This document shows positions 9,466 to 18,242 of a DNA stretch of 47,011 nt, piece after piece (positions within the stretch are counted from its first letter, which is position 1; every line of letters starts with the position of its first letter). Position numbers and translations under genes: made by a program. This DNA comes from an uncultured Myxococcales bacterium. GTDB lineage: Bacteria > Myxococcota_A > UBA9042 > CAIXZC01. The DNA lies in contig CAITUV010000042.1 in assembly GCA_903895725.1 (NCBI GenBank), forward strand, positions 1 through 47,011, given 5' to 3'. The notes under the pieces are model-generated. The model saw only the letters and a list, made by a program, of their open reading frames with translations, searched no databases and was not told where the DNA came from.

Positions 9466-9728
9466 GGGTCGGATCCCGCCCCAGCACCACGGGCCCCTCG
9501 AGTCGTTTCAACAACCTGCGCCCAACCAGTCCTTTCGCTCCCGTGACCAGTGCCCTCACGCGATCCTTCCCGCGGTCAAGGTGGGCTCATGCGGGCGGAT
9601 GTTCAATGATTGAAACCGACGGAAGGGCGACCCATGTTTCACCGTGACGGGGCGCCGTGCGACCGGAGAGCGGAATGCTCTCGAGGCGGGGCTGCACGTC
9701 ATCTAACGCGGCCGACGGGAGGCCGACC

Positions 9729-10688
9729 ATGCGCCTGGGGCTTTGCTGCCTCTTCGCAGAGCAGGACATCCGCTTTCGCACCACGACCGCCTCGGCGCTG
9801 TCCCGGTTGGGGCCGCTTGAGCGTGTCGCCCGGATCCGCGAGCTTGCCGGCAGCAACGCTGCGGCTCTGAGCGAAGCCATTTCGTGGTGTGCGGCTCACG
9901 ACATCGGTTGCTTTCGTGCTGGCAGCCAGATCCTCCCGCTCAAGACCCACCCGACGCTGGGGTACGACACCGAGCTCCTGGGAGAGGAGATCCTGCGGTC
10001 TTTCAGACGATGCGGGGATTTGGCGCGAAGCACCGGCACCCGCATCTCGTTCCATCCGGATCAGTTCGTGGTGTTGAGCTCGCCGGATCCGCTGGTCGTG
10101 AAAAGCTCGCTTGCCGAGATTGAGTACCAGGCCGAAGTCGGGGCGTGGATCGGCGCCGACGTCATCAACGTGCACGGCGGAGGCGGATACGGGGACAAGC
10201 GTGAAGCCCTCAGAAGGCTGGCCGCTGCGGTCGGGGAGTTGTCCTTTGCAGCTCGGTCCATGCTGACCATCGAGAATGACGACCGCACCTACACACCGAG
10301 CGATCTGCTGCCCCTCTGTCATGACCTGGGTCTGCCGCTGGTCTACGACGTCCACCATCATCGTTGCCACGGTGACGGGCTCAGCGTCGAGGGGGCGACG
10401 CAGCTGGCCGTCGAGAGCTGGAATCGCAAGCCTCTGTTCCACATCTCGAGCCCGCGTGGGGGATGGCAATCCAGGAACCCTCGCCTCCACGACGATCACG
10501 TCGACCCGTGCGATTTCCCGGCCGTCTGGTTTGACATGGACCTGACCGTGGAGGTCGAGGCGAAGGCCAAGGAGCTGGCGGTGGGCAGGCTGCGGCGGGA
10601 GCTCGAGCTCCGGCGTGGAACCGGCGCTGCAGCGTCGTCCTCCCGGTGCGGGAACGATTCTCTTGGCCATGGTGCCGGCCCGGCATAG
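9729..10688 (+). CDS. uvsE: UV damage endonuclease UvsE/UvdE, 319 aa
   Basis: A metal-dependent endonuclease of TIM-barrel fold that nicks DNA 5' to UV photoproducts, starting alternative excision repair in the cytoplasm. Family hallmarks appear in order: RLGLCCLF at the N-terminus, FRTTTASAL, SFHPDQFVVLSSP, NVHGGGGYGDK, LTIENDDRTYTPSDLLPLC, GLPLVYDVHHHRCHGDG and LFHISSP. The His, Glu and Asp residues in these blocks are the metal ligands. Length is close to the usual 300-330 residues. ATG 9729 was chosen because GGGAGG lies 6 bases upstream; the frame extends to 9657 but without family sequence. The last 25 residues are unconserved. The TIP30-like SDR gene follows after 81 bp. Confidence 0.93.
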   Translation: MRLGLCCLFAEQDIRFRTTTASALSRLGPLERVARIRELAGSNAAALSEAISWCAAHDIGCFRAGSQILPLKTHPTLGYDTELLGEEILRSFRRCGDLARSTGTRISFHPDQFVVLSSPDPLVVKSSLAEIEYQAEVGAWIGADVINVHGGGGYGDKREALRRLAAAVGELSFAARSMLTIENDDRTYTPSDLLPLCHDLGLPLVYDVHHHRCHGDGLSVEGATQLAVESWNRKPLFHISSPRGGWQSRNPRLHDDHVDPCDFPAVWFDMDLTVEVEAKAKELAVGRLRRELELRRGTGAAASSSRCGNDSLGHGAGPA

Positions 10689-10769
10689 CATGGTGCCGAC
10701 GGTCCCTGCGCCCCGGCAGACCGTTGAGCCGAATCTCCGGGGCAGCGGCAGGGACGAGCGGGGAGGACC

Positions 10770-11441
10770 ATGAGCAACTCGAAGGGAAAGGTTGCCAACG
10801 TCATCGGGGCCACAGGGCTGGTGGGGAGCTCGCTGGTGAGGCTGCTGCTGGCCGACGAGCGGTATGACCGGGTCCGCATCTTCGTCCGTCGTGCCTCCGG
10901 GGTCGTGCATGAGAAGCTGGAGGAGCACGTGGTCGACTTCGATGCCCCCGGGGAATGGCAGGAGCATCTGACGGGAGACGAGCTGTTCTCCGCATTGGGC
11001 ACCACCATCCGACAGGCAGGGTCGAGGGAGAACCAGTATCGCGTGGACTACACCTACCAGTGGAACGCTGCCCGGGCCGCCGCAGCCAACGGGGTCGGTC
11101 GGTTCTTCCTGGTCAGCGCATCCGGTGCGAGCCCACGGTCCCGCATTTTCTACTCGCGCATCAAGGGGGAGCTGGATGAGGCAGTGAGCGGGCTGCCGTT
11201 CGCTCAGGTCGCCATCTTCCGACCGAGCCTCCTCCTGGGGCGACGGGAAAAGCCGAGGCCGGGGGAGCGTTTCGGCGAGATCGCGCTCAAGGCGGTGGAC
11301 TGGATTCCGGGAGTGAGCCGTTACAGAGGGATTCCGGCTGCCACAGTTGCCGCTGCCATGATCTCCGTGGCCTCCCGGCCCATCGGAGACCGGTGCACCA
11401 TCTTCGCGCTGGACGAGCTCTTTGCCCTGGCCGGGGCGTAG
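10770..11441 (+). CDS. Atypical SDR / NAD(P)H-binding protein, TIP30 (HTATIP2)-like, 223 aa
   Basis: Rossmann protein with an N-terminal GATGLVG nucleotide motif (residues 14-20). It has the HTATIP2-like pattern LGTTIRQAGSRENQYRVDYTY, FFLVSASGAS, FYSRIKGELDEAV and IFRPSLLLGRRE. Bacterial members are generally annotated as oxidoreductases or Rossmann proteins of unknown substrate. No signal peptide, so cytoplasmic. The start is supported by GGGGAGG just upstream of ATG 10770. It follows uvsE by 81 bp, possibly co-transcribed. Confidence 0.85.
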   Translation: MSNSKGKVANVIGATGLVGSSLVRLLLADERYDRVRIFVRRASGVVHEKLEEHVVDFDAPGEWQEHLTGDELFSALGTTIRQAGSRENQYRVDYTYQWNAARAAAANGVGRFFLVSASGASPRSRIFYSRIKGELDEAVSGLPFAQVAIFRPSLLLGRREKPRPGERFGEIALKAVDWIPGVSRYRGIPAATVAAAMISVASRPIGDRCTIFALDELFALAGA

Positions 11442-11515
11442 CAGGGCCGCCGAGGGCAGGCTCATGCGGGAGGACGTGGAGCCCTGGGGAGAGGCTCGCT
11501 TCACCTCCTTCGATA

Positions 11516-11563
11516 TTGCCATTTTGCGGCAGTGATCATATGGTGCGCAGATTCTGCGGCAGT
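11516..11563 (+). promoter_or_regulatory. Putative promoter with flanking direct repeats
   Basis: TTGCCA (11516-11521), 17 bp, TATGGT (11539-11544) fits a sigma-70-type promoter about 50 bp before the lipoprotein start at 11593. TGCGGCAGT occurs at 11525-11533 and again at 11555-11563, 30 bp apart, flanking the -10. CGCAG-att-CTGCG (11546-11558) forms an inverted repeat at the predicted start of transcription. These may be operator half-sites. Confidence 0.4.
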
Positions 11564-11592
11564 TGACACTGCTTCCCTGGAGGTTGTGTGCC

Positions 11593-14205
11593 ATGGCGGT
11601 GCCAAGACGAGCATTCCTGAGTGTCACGATTCTCGCGATTTTCCAGAGCTGCGGCGGAGGGAAGGCCACGACGGAAGACGTTGCGGACCGGAGCGACGTG
11701 GGCGGCGAAATCCTGGCGGATTCCGTAGGGCCGGACGATGTACGACTGCCTCCCGATGCTGCTCCGGGTGATGTGCCTGCTCACCCGGACAGCGACATCG
11801 GGGTCGACCTGCAAATCGAGCCGGACCTGGCCCTGGATGCGCCTGCGGACCAGGTGGCCGACGTGCCTGCGGACGAGGTTCCGGACGGTGCGGCGACCGA
11901 CGACGGAGGGGCTGCGGACGCGTTCCCTGAGGCATTGGATGCGTCGGGCCCCGGCGATGTGGGGGAAGAGGAGACGTCGGGAGGGGACGTCGAGTCTCCC
12001 CCCGCCTGCAACAGCATGGGGCTCACCTGGTTCCAGCTCTCGGGTCCGAGTCCGGAAGGCACGGTGGCGGTTGCCTGCGGCAACGAGTCCGGGGCATGCA
12101 ACCCGTACGTCGGGGATACGGCATGCACGGAATCGCTGCCGGTGCTGTGCGTGAAATCCACAGGGGAGGAGGCCCCGACGGGGGAGACTCCCTGGTTCGC
12201 CGGATCGGTGAAGATCTCGCAGCCGGTGATGGGGTGTGCGCTGACCTCGCTGACCATGGCCGATACTCGCTGCGCCGACGAGTTCGGCCCGGGGTGGCGG
12301 ATGGCCGAGTGGCACGACGGGTCCCCTGGAGTCACCGGGTCCCTGGACATCATCGGGCAGTGGACCTTCTCCGCCTTTGGCGACTGGACCTACGACGGAC
12401 GATTCTGGGTCTACATCAACGACCAGCCGGGAAACTGCTTCCCGACGCTGCCCCTTCAGTGCTGCAACGGCATATCGCCGTGTGCGTGGGGGGGGCCCTG
12501 CGTCCAGGGCTATTGTGTGAACCAACTCAACCTGCCGCCCATGGGATGCTACGTGGATGCTCAATGCCCGGTGGGATACACCTGCAGCGTGGGTATGGCG
12601 TTGGGCAAGTGCGAGGAGGGGGGCATCTTCGAGCCGGGAGCGTGTCTTCCAATCGGCCCGGGCGGCATGTGTCCCGTCTATCCCGGACAGGTCTTCGGCG
12701 ATTGCGGCGACGAGCTGGGATACATGTGGACGGGCGCTGATTGCGCTCTGGTGACTGGGTGCGACTGCGGCGACTACTGCGCTGCCATGAAGGCCACCAA
12801 GGAGGAGTGCGTTGCGGCCTGTGCGCCGCCCATCTGCTGTACTTCCACTGCGGACTGCGGCAGCGCGAAGCTTCAGTGCCACCAGGGTTTCTGCGTGTCG
12901 CCGGAGCTTGCAGCGGGAACGTGTTGGACAGACGACGATTGCGGGTCCATGCAGGCATGCATCGGTGGCACGCCCTGCGTGTGCGGCGGTCCGGAGAAAT
13001 GTGTGGGAAAGCCGATGGTCTGCCCCAAGGATACCCCCTGTCCTCCCGAGCAGGTGGTCTACCCGGGGACTTGCACCTACAAGCCCACCTGCTGCGGCTC
13101 GGATGCTGGATGCAATCCGGGGGAGGCGTGCGTCCCGTCACCGTTTGGCGGTGGAACCTGCCAGCCCAAGCCAAGCGAGAAGGCATGCTGGACGACGGCC
13201 GACTGTGCGACTGGAGAGGCGTGTGCATTCGCCGCCCTCTGTCCGTGCGAGGTCGGATGCAAGTCGAAGCCCGGCGTCTGCACGAAGTTGCCCGATGCGT
13301 GCTGCACCGCGGATAGCGACTGCCCGGAATGGGAGATCTGCTCGGCCGCTCCGGCCGGCCTTGGGGGGGCGGCCGTTCTGACCGGGCAGTGCGTCCCCGT
13401 GCTGGGTGCCGGGGTGTGCTTCAACGCTGCTCATTGTGATCCGGGGGAAGTCTGTGCCGGTGCACAGCCCTGGCCTTGCGGCATGGCCGGGGGAGTGCCC
13501 TACGGCACGTGCGCTCCGGGGAAGAACGCATGCTGCACCAAGAACGAGCACTGCCCGGAGGGGCTCAAGTGTCGGGGCCTTCCTGGCTTCGACAACATGT
13601 CCTGTCAGCCCGATCCCGGGCCCGGCAAGTGCTGGGCGGGAGGAGATTGCTCCGCAGGCATGGTGTGCAAGGGGATGAACATGGGGTGGGGGTGCGGGCC
13701 GGACGACTATACGGCAAAGCCCGGTGTCTGCGTCGCAGCGGAAACACTCGGTTGCTGTACGAAGGACGAGGAATGCGGCCCAGGGCAGGCCTGCACGGCC
13801 AAGAAGATCCCCGGTGCCGGAGATTTTCCCGACGCGACGCAGGGCCAGTGCGTGCCTGACCCGGCGGAGTGGGGCTGCCTGAACAACGGAGACTGTCCTC
13901 CCGAAATGGCCTGCACCGGAACCCCGGGCTGGCCTTGCGGCAAACCGGCCGGCGCTCCGGGCTGGTGCGCCAATCCGGCCGACATGTGCTGCGACAGTGA
14001 TGCCGGTTGCCCGGAAGGCACCACCTGCGTCGGCAAGCAGTTCGGTGCCACGGGACAATGCAGTTTCCCGGCCGACGGCGACGCCTGCTGGAGCGATGCC
14101 GAGTGCGGCCCGGGCAAGTTCTGCAAGGGCGTCTATGTCTGCTCGCCGTGCGTTCCCTGCCAGCCGGGCAAGGTCGAAGCACCGGGCACCTGCGTGGCGA
14201 AGTAG
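11593..14205 (+). CDS. Large cysteine-rich lipoprotein with CCxxDxxC repeats, 870 aa
   Basis: Signal peptide with lipobox FQSC (Cys20), then an Asp/Ala/Pro-rich linker of about 110 residues. A globular part follows (about 135-290, containing WRMAEWHDG and WTYDGRFWVYIND). The rest consists of disulfide-rich units such as CWTDDDCGSMQAC, CCTADSDCPEWEICS and CCTKNEHCPEGLKC that run to the C-terminus. The pattern resembles secreted eukaryotic and myxobacterial cysteine-rich repeats, where disulfides replace a hydrophobic core. ATG 11593 is preferred: GGAGG lies 9 bases upstream and a signal peptide follows directly. Its 3' end is the source-like match of the relic at 9409-9465. Likely outer-membrane surface; ligand unknown. 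Confidence 0.88.
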   Translation: MAVPRRAFLSVTILAIFQSCGGGKATTEDVADRSDVGGEILADSVGPDDVRLPPDAAPGDVPAHPDSDIGVDLQIEPDLALDAPADQVADVPADEVPDGAATDDGGAADAFPEALDASGPGDVGEEETSGGDVESPPACNSMGLTWFQLSGPSPEGTVAVACGNESGACNPYVGDTACTESLPVLCVKSTGEEAPTGETPWFAGSVKISQPVMGCALTSLTMADTRCADEFGPGWRMAEWHDGSPGVTGSLDIIGQWTFSAFGDWTYDGRFWVYINDQPGNCFPTLPLQCCNGISPCAWGGPCVQGYCVNQLNLPPMGCYVDAQCPVGYTCSVGMALGKCEEGGIFEPGACLPIGPGGMCPVYPGQVFGDCGDELGYMWTGADCALVTGCDCGDYCAAMKATKEECVAACAPPICCTSTADCGSAKLQCHQGFCVSPELAAGTCWTDDDCGSMQACIGGTPCVCGGPEKCVGKPMVCPKDTPCPPEQVVYPGTCTYKPTCCGSDAGCNPGEACVPSPFGGGTCQPKPSEKACWTTADCATGEACAFAALCPCEVGCKSKPGVCTKLPDACCTADSDCPEWEICSAAPAGLGGAAVLTGQCVPVLGAGVCFNAAHCDPGEVCAGAQPWPCGMAGGVPYGTCAPGKNACCTKNEHCPEGLKCRGLPGFDNMSCQPDPGPGKCWAGGDCSAGMVCKGMNMGWGCGPDDYTAKPGVCVAAETLGCCTKDEECGPGQACTAKKIPGAGDFPDATQGQCVPDPAEWGCLNNGDCPPEMACTGTPGWPCGKPAGAPGWCANPADMCCDSDAGCPEGTTCVGKQFGATGQCSFPADGDACWSDAECGPGKFCKGVYVCSPCVPCQPGKVEAPGTCVAK

Positions 14206-14373
14206 GGGAGATTGCACGGCCGGCGGGCGCTCCCCCGGGGCACCACGCTGTGGTCGATGGCCGACTTGTCTTTCAGTGCCCGCCGGTACCGGTCGATATC
14301 CCTTGTGTCTCTGCCAGCCCTCGCAGTAGCTTCGCCTCGTGGGCCCGTGACGGTGCGTGCTGGAGGTTCGTCG

Positions 14374-15663
14374 ATGGAGCGAGTCGCAACTTCCGTTCGA
14401 GCGGCAGGATTCCTGGCGGTGCTGATCCTTGTGGGATGCGGCGGGCCGGGCAGCTCACCGTCGAACGACTGGAATGGTGTGGAGGGAGGCAGGGAGACGG
14501 AAGGCACTGACTTGCCGTCCGACCTCCGGCTCGGCGAAGTGACGGATGTCGGGGGCCTGGGAAACGACGCAGGAGACGAGGGGCTGACCGAAATGGCGGT
14601 GGCTGACCTCCCTGGGGAACTGCCCGGTGACCTCGACCTGTTTGCGGATGCGGCTGTGGACATCTCTCTCGAATTGGCGGATGGCGGCGACGTGTCGGAA
14701 GCGGACCTGGCCGACATGCAGTCGGACCTGCTCCATGACGCACAGCCTGACTTGCTGCCTGACTTGCAGACGGATAGCCAGCCGGACGTCTTCCAGGACA
14801 TCGCTCCTGACGTTCCGCCCGTGCTTCCTGAGTGCCCGGACTACAAGGATCCTGCGACCACCGGCTTCATGCTGCATTTCTCGGTCAAGGAGGCGAGCGG
14901 CATCGTGGAGAGCCACAGGAATCCGGGCACGCTCTGGGTGCACAACGACTCGGGGGACGAGGCCCGTGTGTATGCCGTCGCCAAGCTGGGCACATCGAAA
15001 GGCACCTTCGAGCTCAAGGGGGCGGATGCCGTGGACTGGGAAGACATTGCCGTCGGTCCCGGGCCCGATCCCAACCTCACGTACATCTACGTCGGCGACA
15101 TCGGTGACAACGGGGGAGACCGCTCCTCCATCCAGGTCTATCGGGTGCCCGAGCCGGAAGTGGAGGGCGGGCTCATTCCTCCGACCATCACGCTTTCCGG
15201 GGTCGAGCGCTTCGACCTGGAGTACCCGGACGGGGCGCACAATGCGGAGTCGATGATGGTGGACCCGTGGAACGGAGACGTGTACGTGGTCGTCAAGTCC
15301 GGCAAGGGCCAGTCGCCGGTCTTCCGGGCCGCGGCACCGCTCGTGAGCGGCCCCCTGCTGAAGTTGGAGCAGGTGGCGTACCTGGAATTCGGAGAGGGGC
15401 TCCTGGCCGGGGACCCCGAGACCACTGCGGCGGACATCAATCCGGAGGGAACGGAGGTCGTCATCCGGACCTACGACAAGGCATTCCTGTGGAGGCGTCT
15501 CCCCGGGGCCACAGTAGGGGAGGCTTTGACCACGGAGCCCTGCCCGCTGCCGCTCAAGGAAGAGGGTATGGGCGAAGCGCTCGGGTTCGCTGCCGACGGC
15601 AAGGGCTACTACACCTGCGGCGAAGGGTCGATGGTGGCCATCTCGTACTACGCCAAGAAGTAG
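14374..15663 (+). CDS. Lipoprotein with Asp-rich linker and beta-propeller-like domain, 429 aa
   Basis: Lipobox LVGC (Cys22). An acidic linker up to about residue 150 carries loose repeats of the type LPDLQTDSQPDVFQD. The C-terminal 280 residues form one domain with WVHNDSGDEARVYAV, DWEDIAVGPG, YIYVGDIGDNGGDRSSIQVYR, HNAESMMVDPWNGDVYVV and a final GKGYYTCGEGS. These blade-like strands suggest a beta-propeller, as in a family of bacterial secreted hypothetical proteins. No enzymatic function can be assigned. ATG 14374 is supported by GGAGG with 7-base spacing; the longer frame to 14212 lacks a signal peptide at its start. Confidence 0.85.
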   Translation: MERVATSVRAAGFLAVLILVGCGGPGSSPSNDWNGVEGGRETEGTDLPSDLRLGEVTDVGGLGNDAGDEGLTEMAVADLPGELPGDLDLFADAAVDISLELADGGDVSEADLADMQSDLLHDAQPDLLPDLQTDSQPDVFQDIAPDVPPVLPECPDYKDPATTGFMLHFSVKEASGIVESHRNPGTLWVHNDSGDEARVYAVAKLGTSKGTFELKGADAVDWEDIAVGPGPDPNLTYIYVGDIGDNGGDRSSIQVYRVPEPEVEGGLIPPTITLSGVERFDLEYPDGAHNAESMMVDPWNGDVYVVVKSGKGQSPVFRAAAPLVSGPLLKLEQVAYLEFGEGLLAGDPETTAADINPEGTEVVIRTYDKAFLWRRLPGATVGEALTTEPCPLPLKEEGMGEALGFAADGKGYYTCGEGSMVAISYYAKK

Positions 15664-15814
15664 GTGGCTCCGTTTCGACCAGACCTCCACGAACATCACC
15701 CCTGTCGGGCGCCGTCCCGGGAACGAATTCAATCCGCCCACTCTTCATCTCCCTCGACGCATCGCATGGCTTGAGATAGTCTGGCACCACGGCGTTTCAG
15801 GGCAGGAGGATGCA

Positions 15815-17395
15815 ATGGGACACCTGTTCATCGTACGCGGCAACCTCACCCACCTGTCTTGCGACGCCTGGCTGATGCCTACGGATGCGTCCGTGGATGT
15901 GAACCGGCACTGGTTCAGGGAGACCGGGCCGTCCTACGAGGATTGGAAGCGGCCAGACCTGAGAAACGAACCGGACTGGGGCGACACCGGACGACGAGTG
16001 CATCGCGTGGAGAACTGGCCGGAGGGGCTTCCAGAGCCCTGGCTCACGAACACAGGAGGCATCCTCGGCACGAGGGCGGAGTGGTTTGCCGAAGGGGCCG
16101 TGGCGTTTCTCGAGGCAGCGGCCAGGCACCTGGAGGGCAAGTCTCCAAGGAACGGCCGGGCAAGGCACCTGCTGGCAATGCCCCTGGTGGGAACGGGGGC
16201 CGGAGGAGCGTACCGGAAGGCCGGCGAGATCCTGGAGATCCTGATGCCCAGGATATTCCGGTTTCTCGAGGACCGGCCGGTCGATGCTGCAATCGTGCTG
16301 TTCGACGACGTCTCGTTTTCGGCCGCCCAGGCGGTTCGAGCGGCTCTCTCCACGTCGATGAAGGTCTGGCCCCGGGAGCTCGATGGCGGACTCCAGACCG
16401 CTGCGCTCCACCTGGCGGACCACTGCGTCCAGTCGAGACTGGTACTGTTCATGGGGGCGGGGATCGGCAGCGCAGCGGGGCTCCCTCAGTGGGGTGGCCT
16501 GTTGAAGGAATTGGCCGATGAGGTCGGCCTGGGTGCGCAGGAGGCTGCGACCGATTTCGGCAAGCTGTCGCTCCCGGATCAGGCCGTCCTCGTCGAGCTG
16601 AGATGCATGCGCCTGGGGCTCAACCTGGGCCAGGTCATCGCCGACATGCTGGACCGGCAGAAGCACATCTCCCTGTCGCACGCTCTGCTGGCCGGCCTTC
16701 CAGTTCGCGAGACGGTGACCACCAACTACGACCGCCTGTTCGAGCTGGCGTCCCGTGGAGCCGGGTGGGAGGCTGCCGTCATTCCCTACAGCCCGGCGAG
16801 GGACAAGAGGCGTTGGCTCCTGAAGCTTCATGGATGCGTGAGCCGCCCGGAAGACATCGTGCTCACCCGCACGGACTACATCCGCTACCAGGAACGGCGG
16901 GCAGCGCTGCGGGGCATCGTCCAGGCCATGCTCATGACGCGTCACATGCTGTTCGTCGGGTTTTCTCTCACGGACGACAATTTCCACCGAATCGTCGACG
17001 AAGTCCGTCGGGCCCGGATGGGAGAGGACAGGGAGCAGGGAAGGGCGGCCGAGAGTCGCCTCGGAACTTGCCTGAGCATCGACACGAACCGGGCCTTCCA
17101 GGAGCTCTGGAGCACCGACCTGGACTGGCTGGCCATGGACGGCCCGGGGCGCTCCCCTCGGGAATCCGCCCGCGTCCTGGAGATCTTTCTCGACTACGTT
17201 GGGGCCGCTGTGGCCAGCAAGACGGCCCACATCTGCGATCCGCGCTTTGAAGCAGCCCTTTCGTCGGGGGATCGGGCGTTGGTGGGGCTGCTCAGCAGCC
17301 TGGTTGCAGACAGTATCGGAGATGCCCGGAGATCCGCGGCTTGGCCGCAGGTCGAGAGCATGCTGCGCGAGCTGGGCTGGAAGAAGGCCGACTAG
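15815..17395 (+). CDS. Macro-like domain fused to SIR2 domain, candidate NADase defence protein, 526 aa
   Basis: Residues 1-185 resemble a macro (ADP-ribose-binding) domain: GNLTHLSCDAWLMPTDAS at the start and a phosphate-loop-like AMPLVGTGAGGAYRKAGEIL at 121-140. Residues 207-430 are a SIR2 domain of the phage-defence (SIR2_2-like) type: LFMGAGIGSAAGLPQW (211-226), VTTNYDRLFE (301-310), LLKLHG (335-340) and MLFVGFSLTDDNF (378-390). The expected catalytic Asn (304) and His (339) are present. No signal peptide or membrane segment, so cytoplasmic. AGGAGG lies 5 bases before ATG 15815. In Thoeris ThsA the SIR2 domain destroys NAD when a sensor domain binds an ADPR-type signal; here the macro-like domain could play that role, which is inference. 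No TIR gene is adjacent; it appears as a single-gene unit. Confidence 0.85.
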   Translation: MGHLFIVRGNLTHLSCDAWLMPTDASVDVNRHWFRETGPSYEDWKRPDLRNEPDWGDTGRRVHRVENWPEGLPEPWLTNTGGILGTRAEWFAEGAVAFLEAAARHLEGKSPRNGRARHLLAMPLVGTGAGGAYRKAGEILEILMPRIFRFLEDRPVDAAIVLFDDVSFSAAQAVRAALSTSMKVWPRELDGGLQTAALHLADHCVQSRLVLFMGAGIGSAAGLPQWGGLLKELADEVGLGAQEAATDFGKLSLPDQAVLVELRCMRLGLNLGQVIADMLDRQKHISLSHALLAGLPVRETVTTNYDRLFELASRGAGWEAAVIPYSPARDKRRWLLKLHGCVSRPEDIVLTRTDYIRYQERRAALRGIVQAMLMTRHMLFVGFSLTDDNFHRIVDEVRRARMGEDREQGRAAESRLGTCLSIDTNRAFQELWSTDLDWLAMDGPGRSPRESARVLEIFLDYVGAAVASKTAHICDPRFEAALSSGDRALVGLLSSLVADSIGDARRSAAWPQVESMLRELGWKKAD

Positions 17396-17440
17396 CACCG
17401 GCCGAGCTCCTCCCGGGCGGAGAAGGGAGCGAGAACGACT

Positions 17441-17457
17441 CGCCCACCCATTGGGCG
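17441..17457. terminator. Hairpin between convergent genes
   Basis: CGCCCA-cccat-TGGGCG forms a perfect 6-bp stem in the 77-bp gap between the convergent macro-SIR2 and beta-barrel genes. There is no T run, so its role as a bidirectional terminator is tentative. Confidence 0.35.
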
Positions 17458-17472
17458 TGGCGGGGCAGGCGC

Positions 17473-18111
17473 TCACTTCCAGCGGAACGAGCCGTCCAGG
17501 AGCCCTCCCACGACCCATCCACGATGATTCTCGGGGTCGCCGACGGAGAACAGCGGCGTCACATAGGGGGTCAGCCCGAGCTGGAAGTTGAAGCTCTCGC
17601 CGGGCCGCTTGAAATCGAGTCCCATGTACCCGCCGACCGTCGGGCCCAGGGCGAAGAACGACGGCCTGCGACCAGTACCCGACGGCTCCGACTCGAAGTC
17701 CGGACCGTAATGCAGCGAAAAGCCAAGGGTGGGCCCGACGACGAAGTCGACAGCCCCGTCGGTCCTCAGTCGGCGCTGAAACGAGACGGACGGCTCGAGC
17801 TGCAGCATCCTGAAGGCCGCTGCGAACAGGATCGGCCGCATCACGGGAATGTCCACGTGAGCAGTCCAGTCCTCGGTCATGCCAAGGTCCAGGAAGAACG
17901 AGACGTCCGCGGCGATGCCTCCCTTGACCCCCGCGTCGGTGGCGACGCACATCCGGACATCGTCGTACCGGCCGCCGAAACGGACCTTGACCCCCAGCAC
18001 CACGGCGTCCTGTGAAGCCGGCTGCGCCAGACCATCCGCCGGGCCAGCCGCAACCAGTGCCGCACAGACGACCAGCCCCACTGCTGCCACCAAGTTCCGA
18101 GTCGACCTCAT
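17473..18111 (-). CDS. Outer-membrane beta-barrel-like protein, 212 aa
   Basis: Cleavable Sec signal peptide (VGLVVCAALVAAGPADGLAQ) followed by alternating amphipathic strands with Gly and aromatic girdle residues. Examples are VKVRFGGRYDDVRMCVAT, FVVGPTLGFSLHYG and FFALGPTVGGYMGLDF, ending in LLDGSFRWK. This matches small outer-membrane beta-barrels of unknown function. ATG 18111 is preceded by AGGAGG with 7-base spacing; the frame runs on to 18246 but that part lacks a signal sequence. It is last in a run of minus-strand envelope genes and has its own likely promoter. Confidence 0.75.
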   Translation of the reverse strand: MRSTRNLVAAVGLVVCAALVAAGPADGLAQPASQDAVVLGVKVRFGGRYDDVRMCVATDAGVKGGIAADVSFFLDLGMTEDWTAHVDIPVMRPILFAAAFRMLQLEPSVSFQRRLRTDGAVDFVVGPTLGFSLHYGPDFESEPSGTGRRPSFFALGPTVGGYMGLDFKRPGESFNFQLGLTPYVTPLFSVGDPENHRGWVVGGLLDGSFRWK

Positions 18112-18133
18112 GGTGCGCCTCCTGTCCGGCAAT

Positions 18134-18162
18134 ACCCTAGTTCCTGGAACCAGCACGGGCAA
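18134..18162 (-). promoter_or_regulatory. Putative promoter of the beta-barrel gene
   Basis: On the minus strand TTGCCC (18162-18157) and TAGGGT (18139-18134) are separated by 17 bp, about 25 bp before ATG 18111. The resemblance to sigma-70 boxes is moderate. Confidence 0.35.
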
Positions 18163-18242
18163 GGGGCTTGACGGGCGAAGCTCCGTCCGCCATCGGGGAG
18201 CCAAGCCTTTCCAGCAAGCCGAGGGAGTGTGCCCCTGCGGAC

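Larger units (their letters stand above)
9350..9559 (-). pseudogene. Truncated NAD-dependent epimerase (TIGR01777-like) N-terminus
   Basis: GTG 9559, preceded by GGAAGG at good spacing, opens a frame starting RALVTGAKGLVGRRLLKRL. It continues with VVLGRDPTRARAALG, which is the Rossmann dinucleotide-binding start of TIGR01777/YfcH-type epimerases. After about 38 residues the family match stops. The remaining 31 codons translate sequence that, on the plus strand, is about 90% identical over 55 bp to the 3' end of the cysteine-rich lipoprotein gene ending at 14205. The enzyme normally has about 300 residues, so this is a broken remnant. Confidence 0.6.

Noticed and set aside
15740..15815. TGGCAC before the macro-SIR2 gene as a sigma-54 promoter
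   Set aside because: The required GC of the -12 element is missing at the right spacing.
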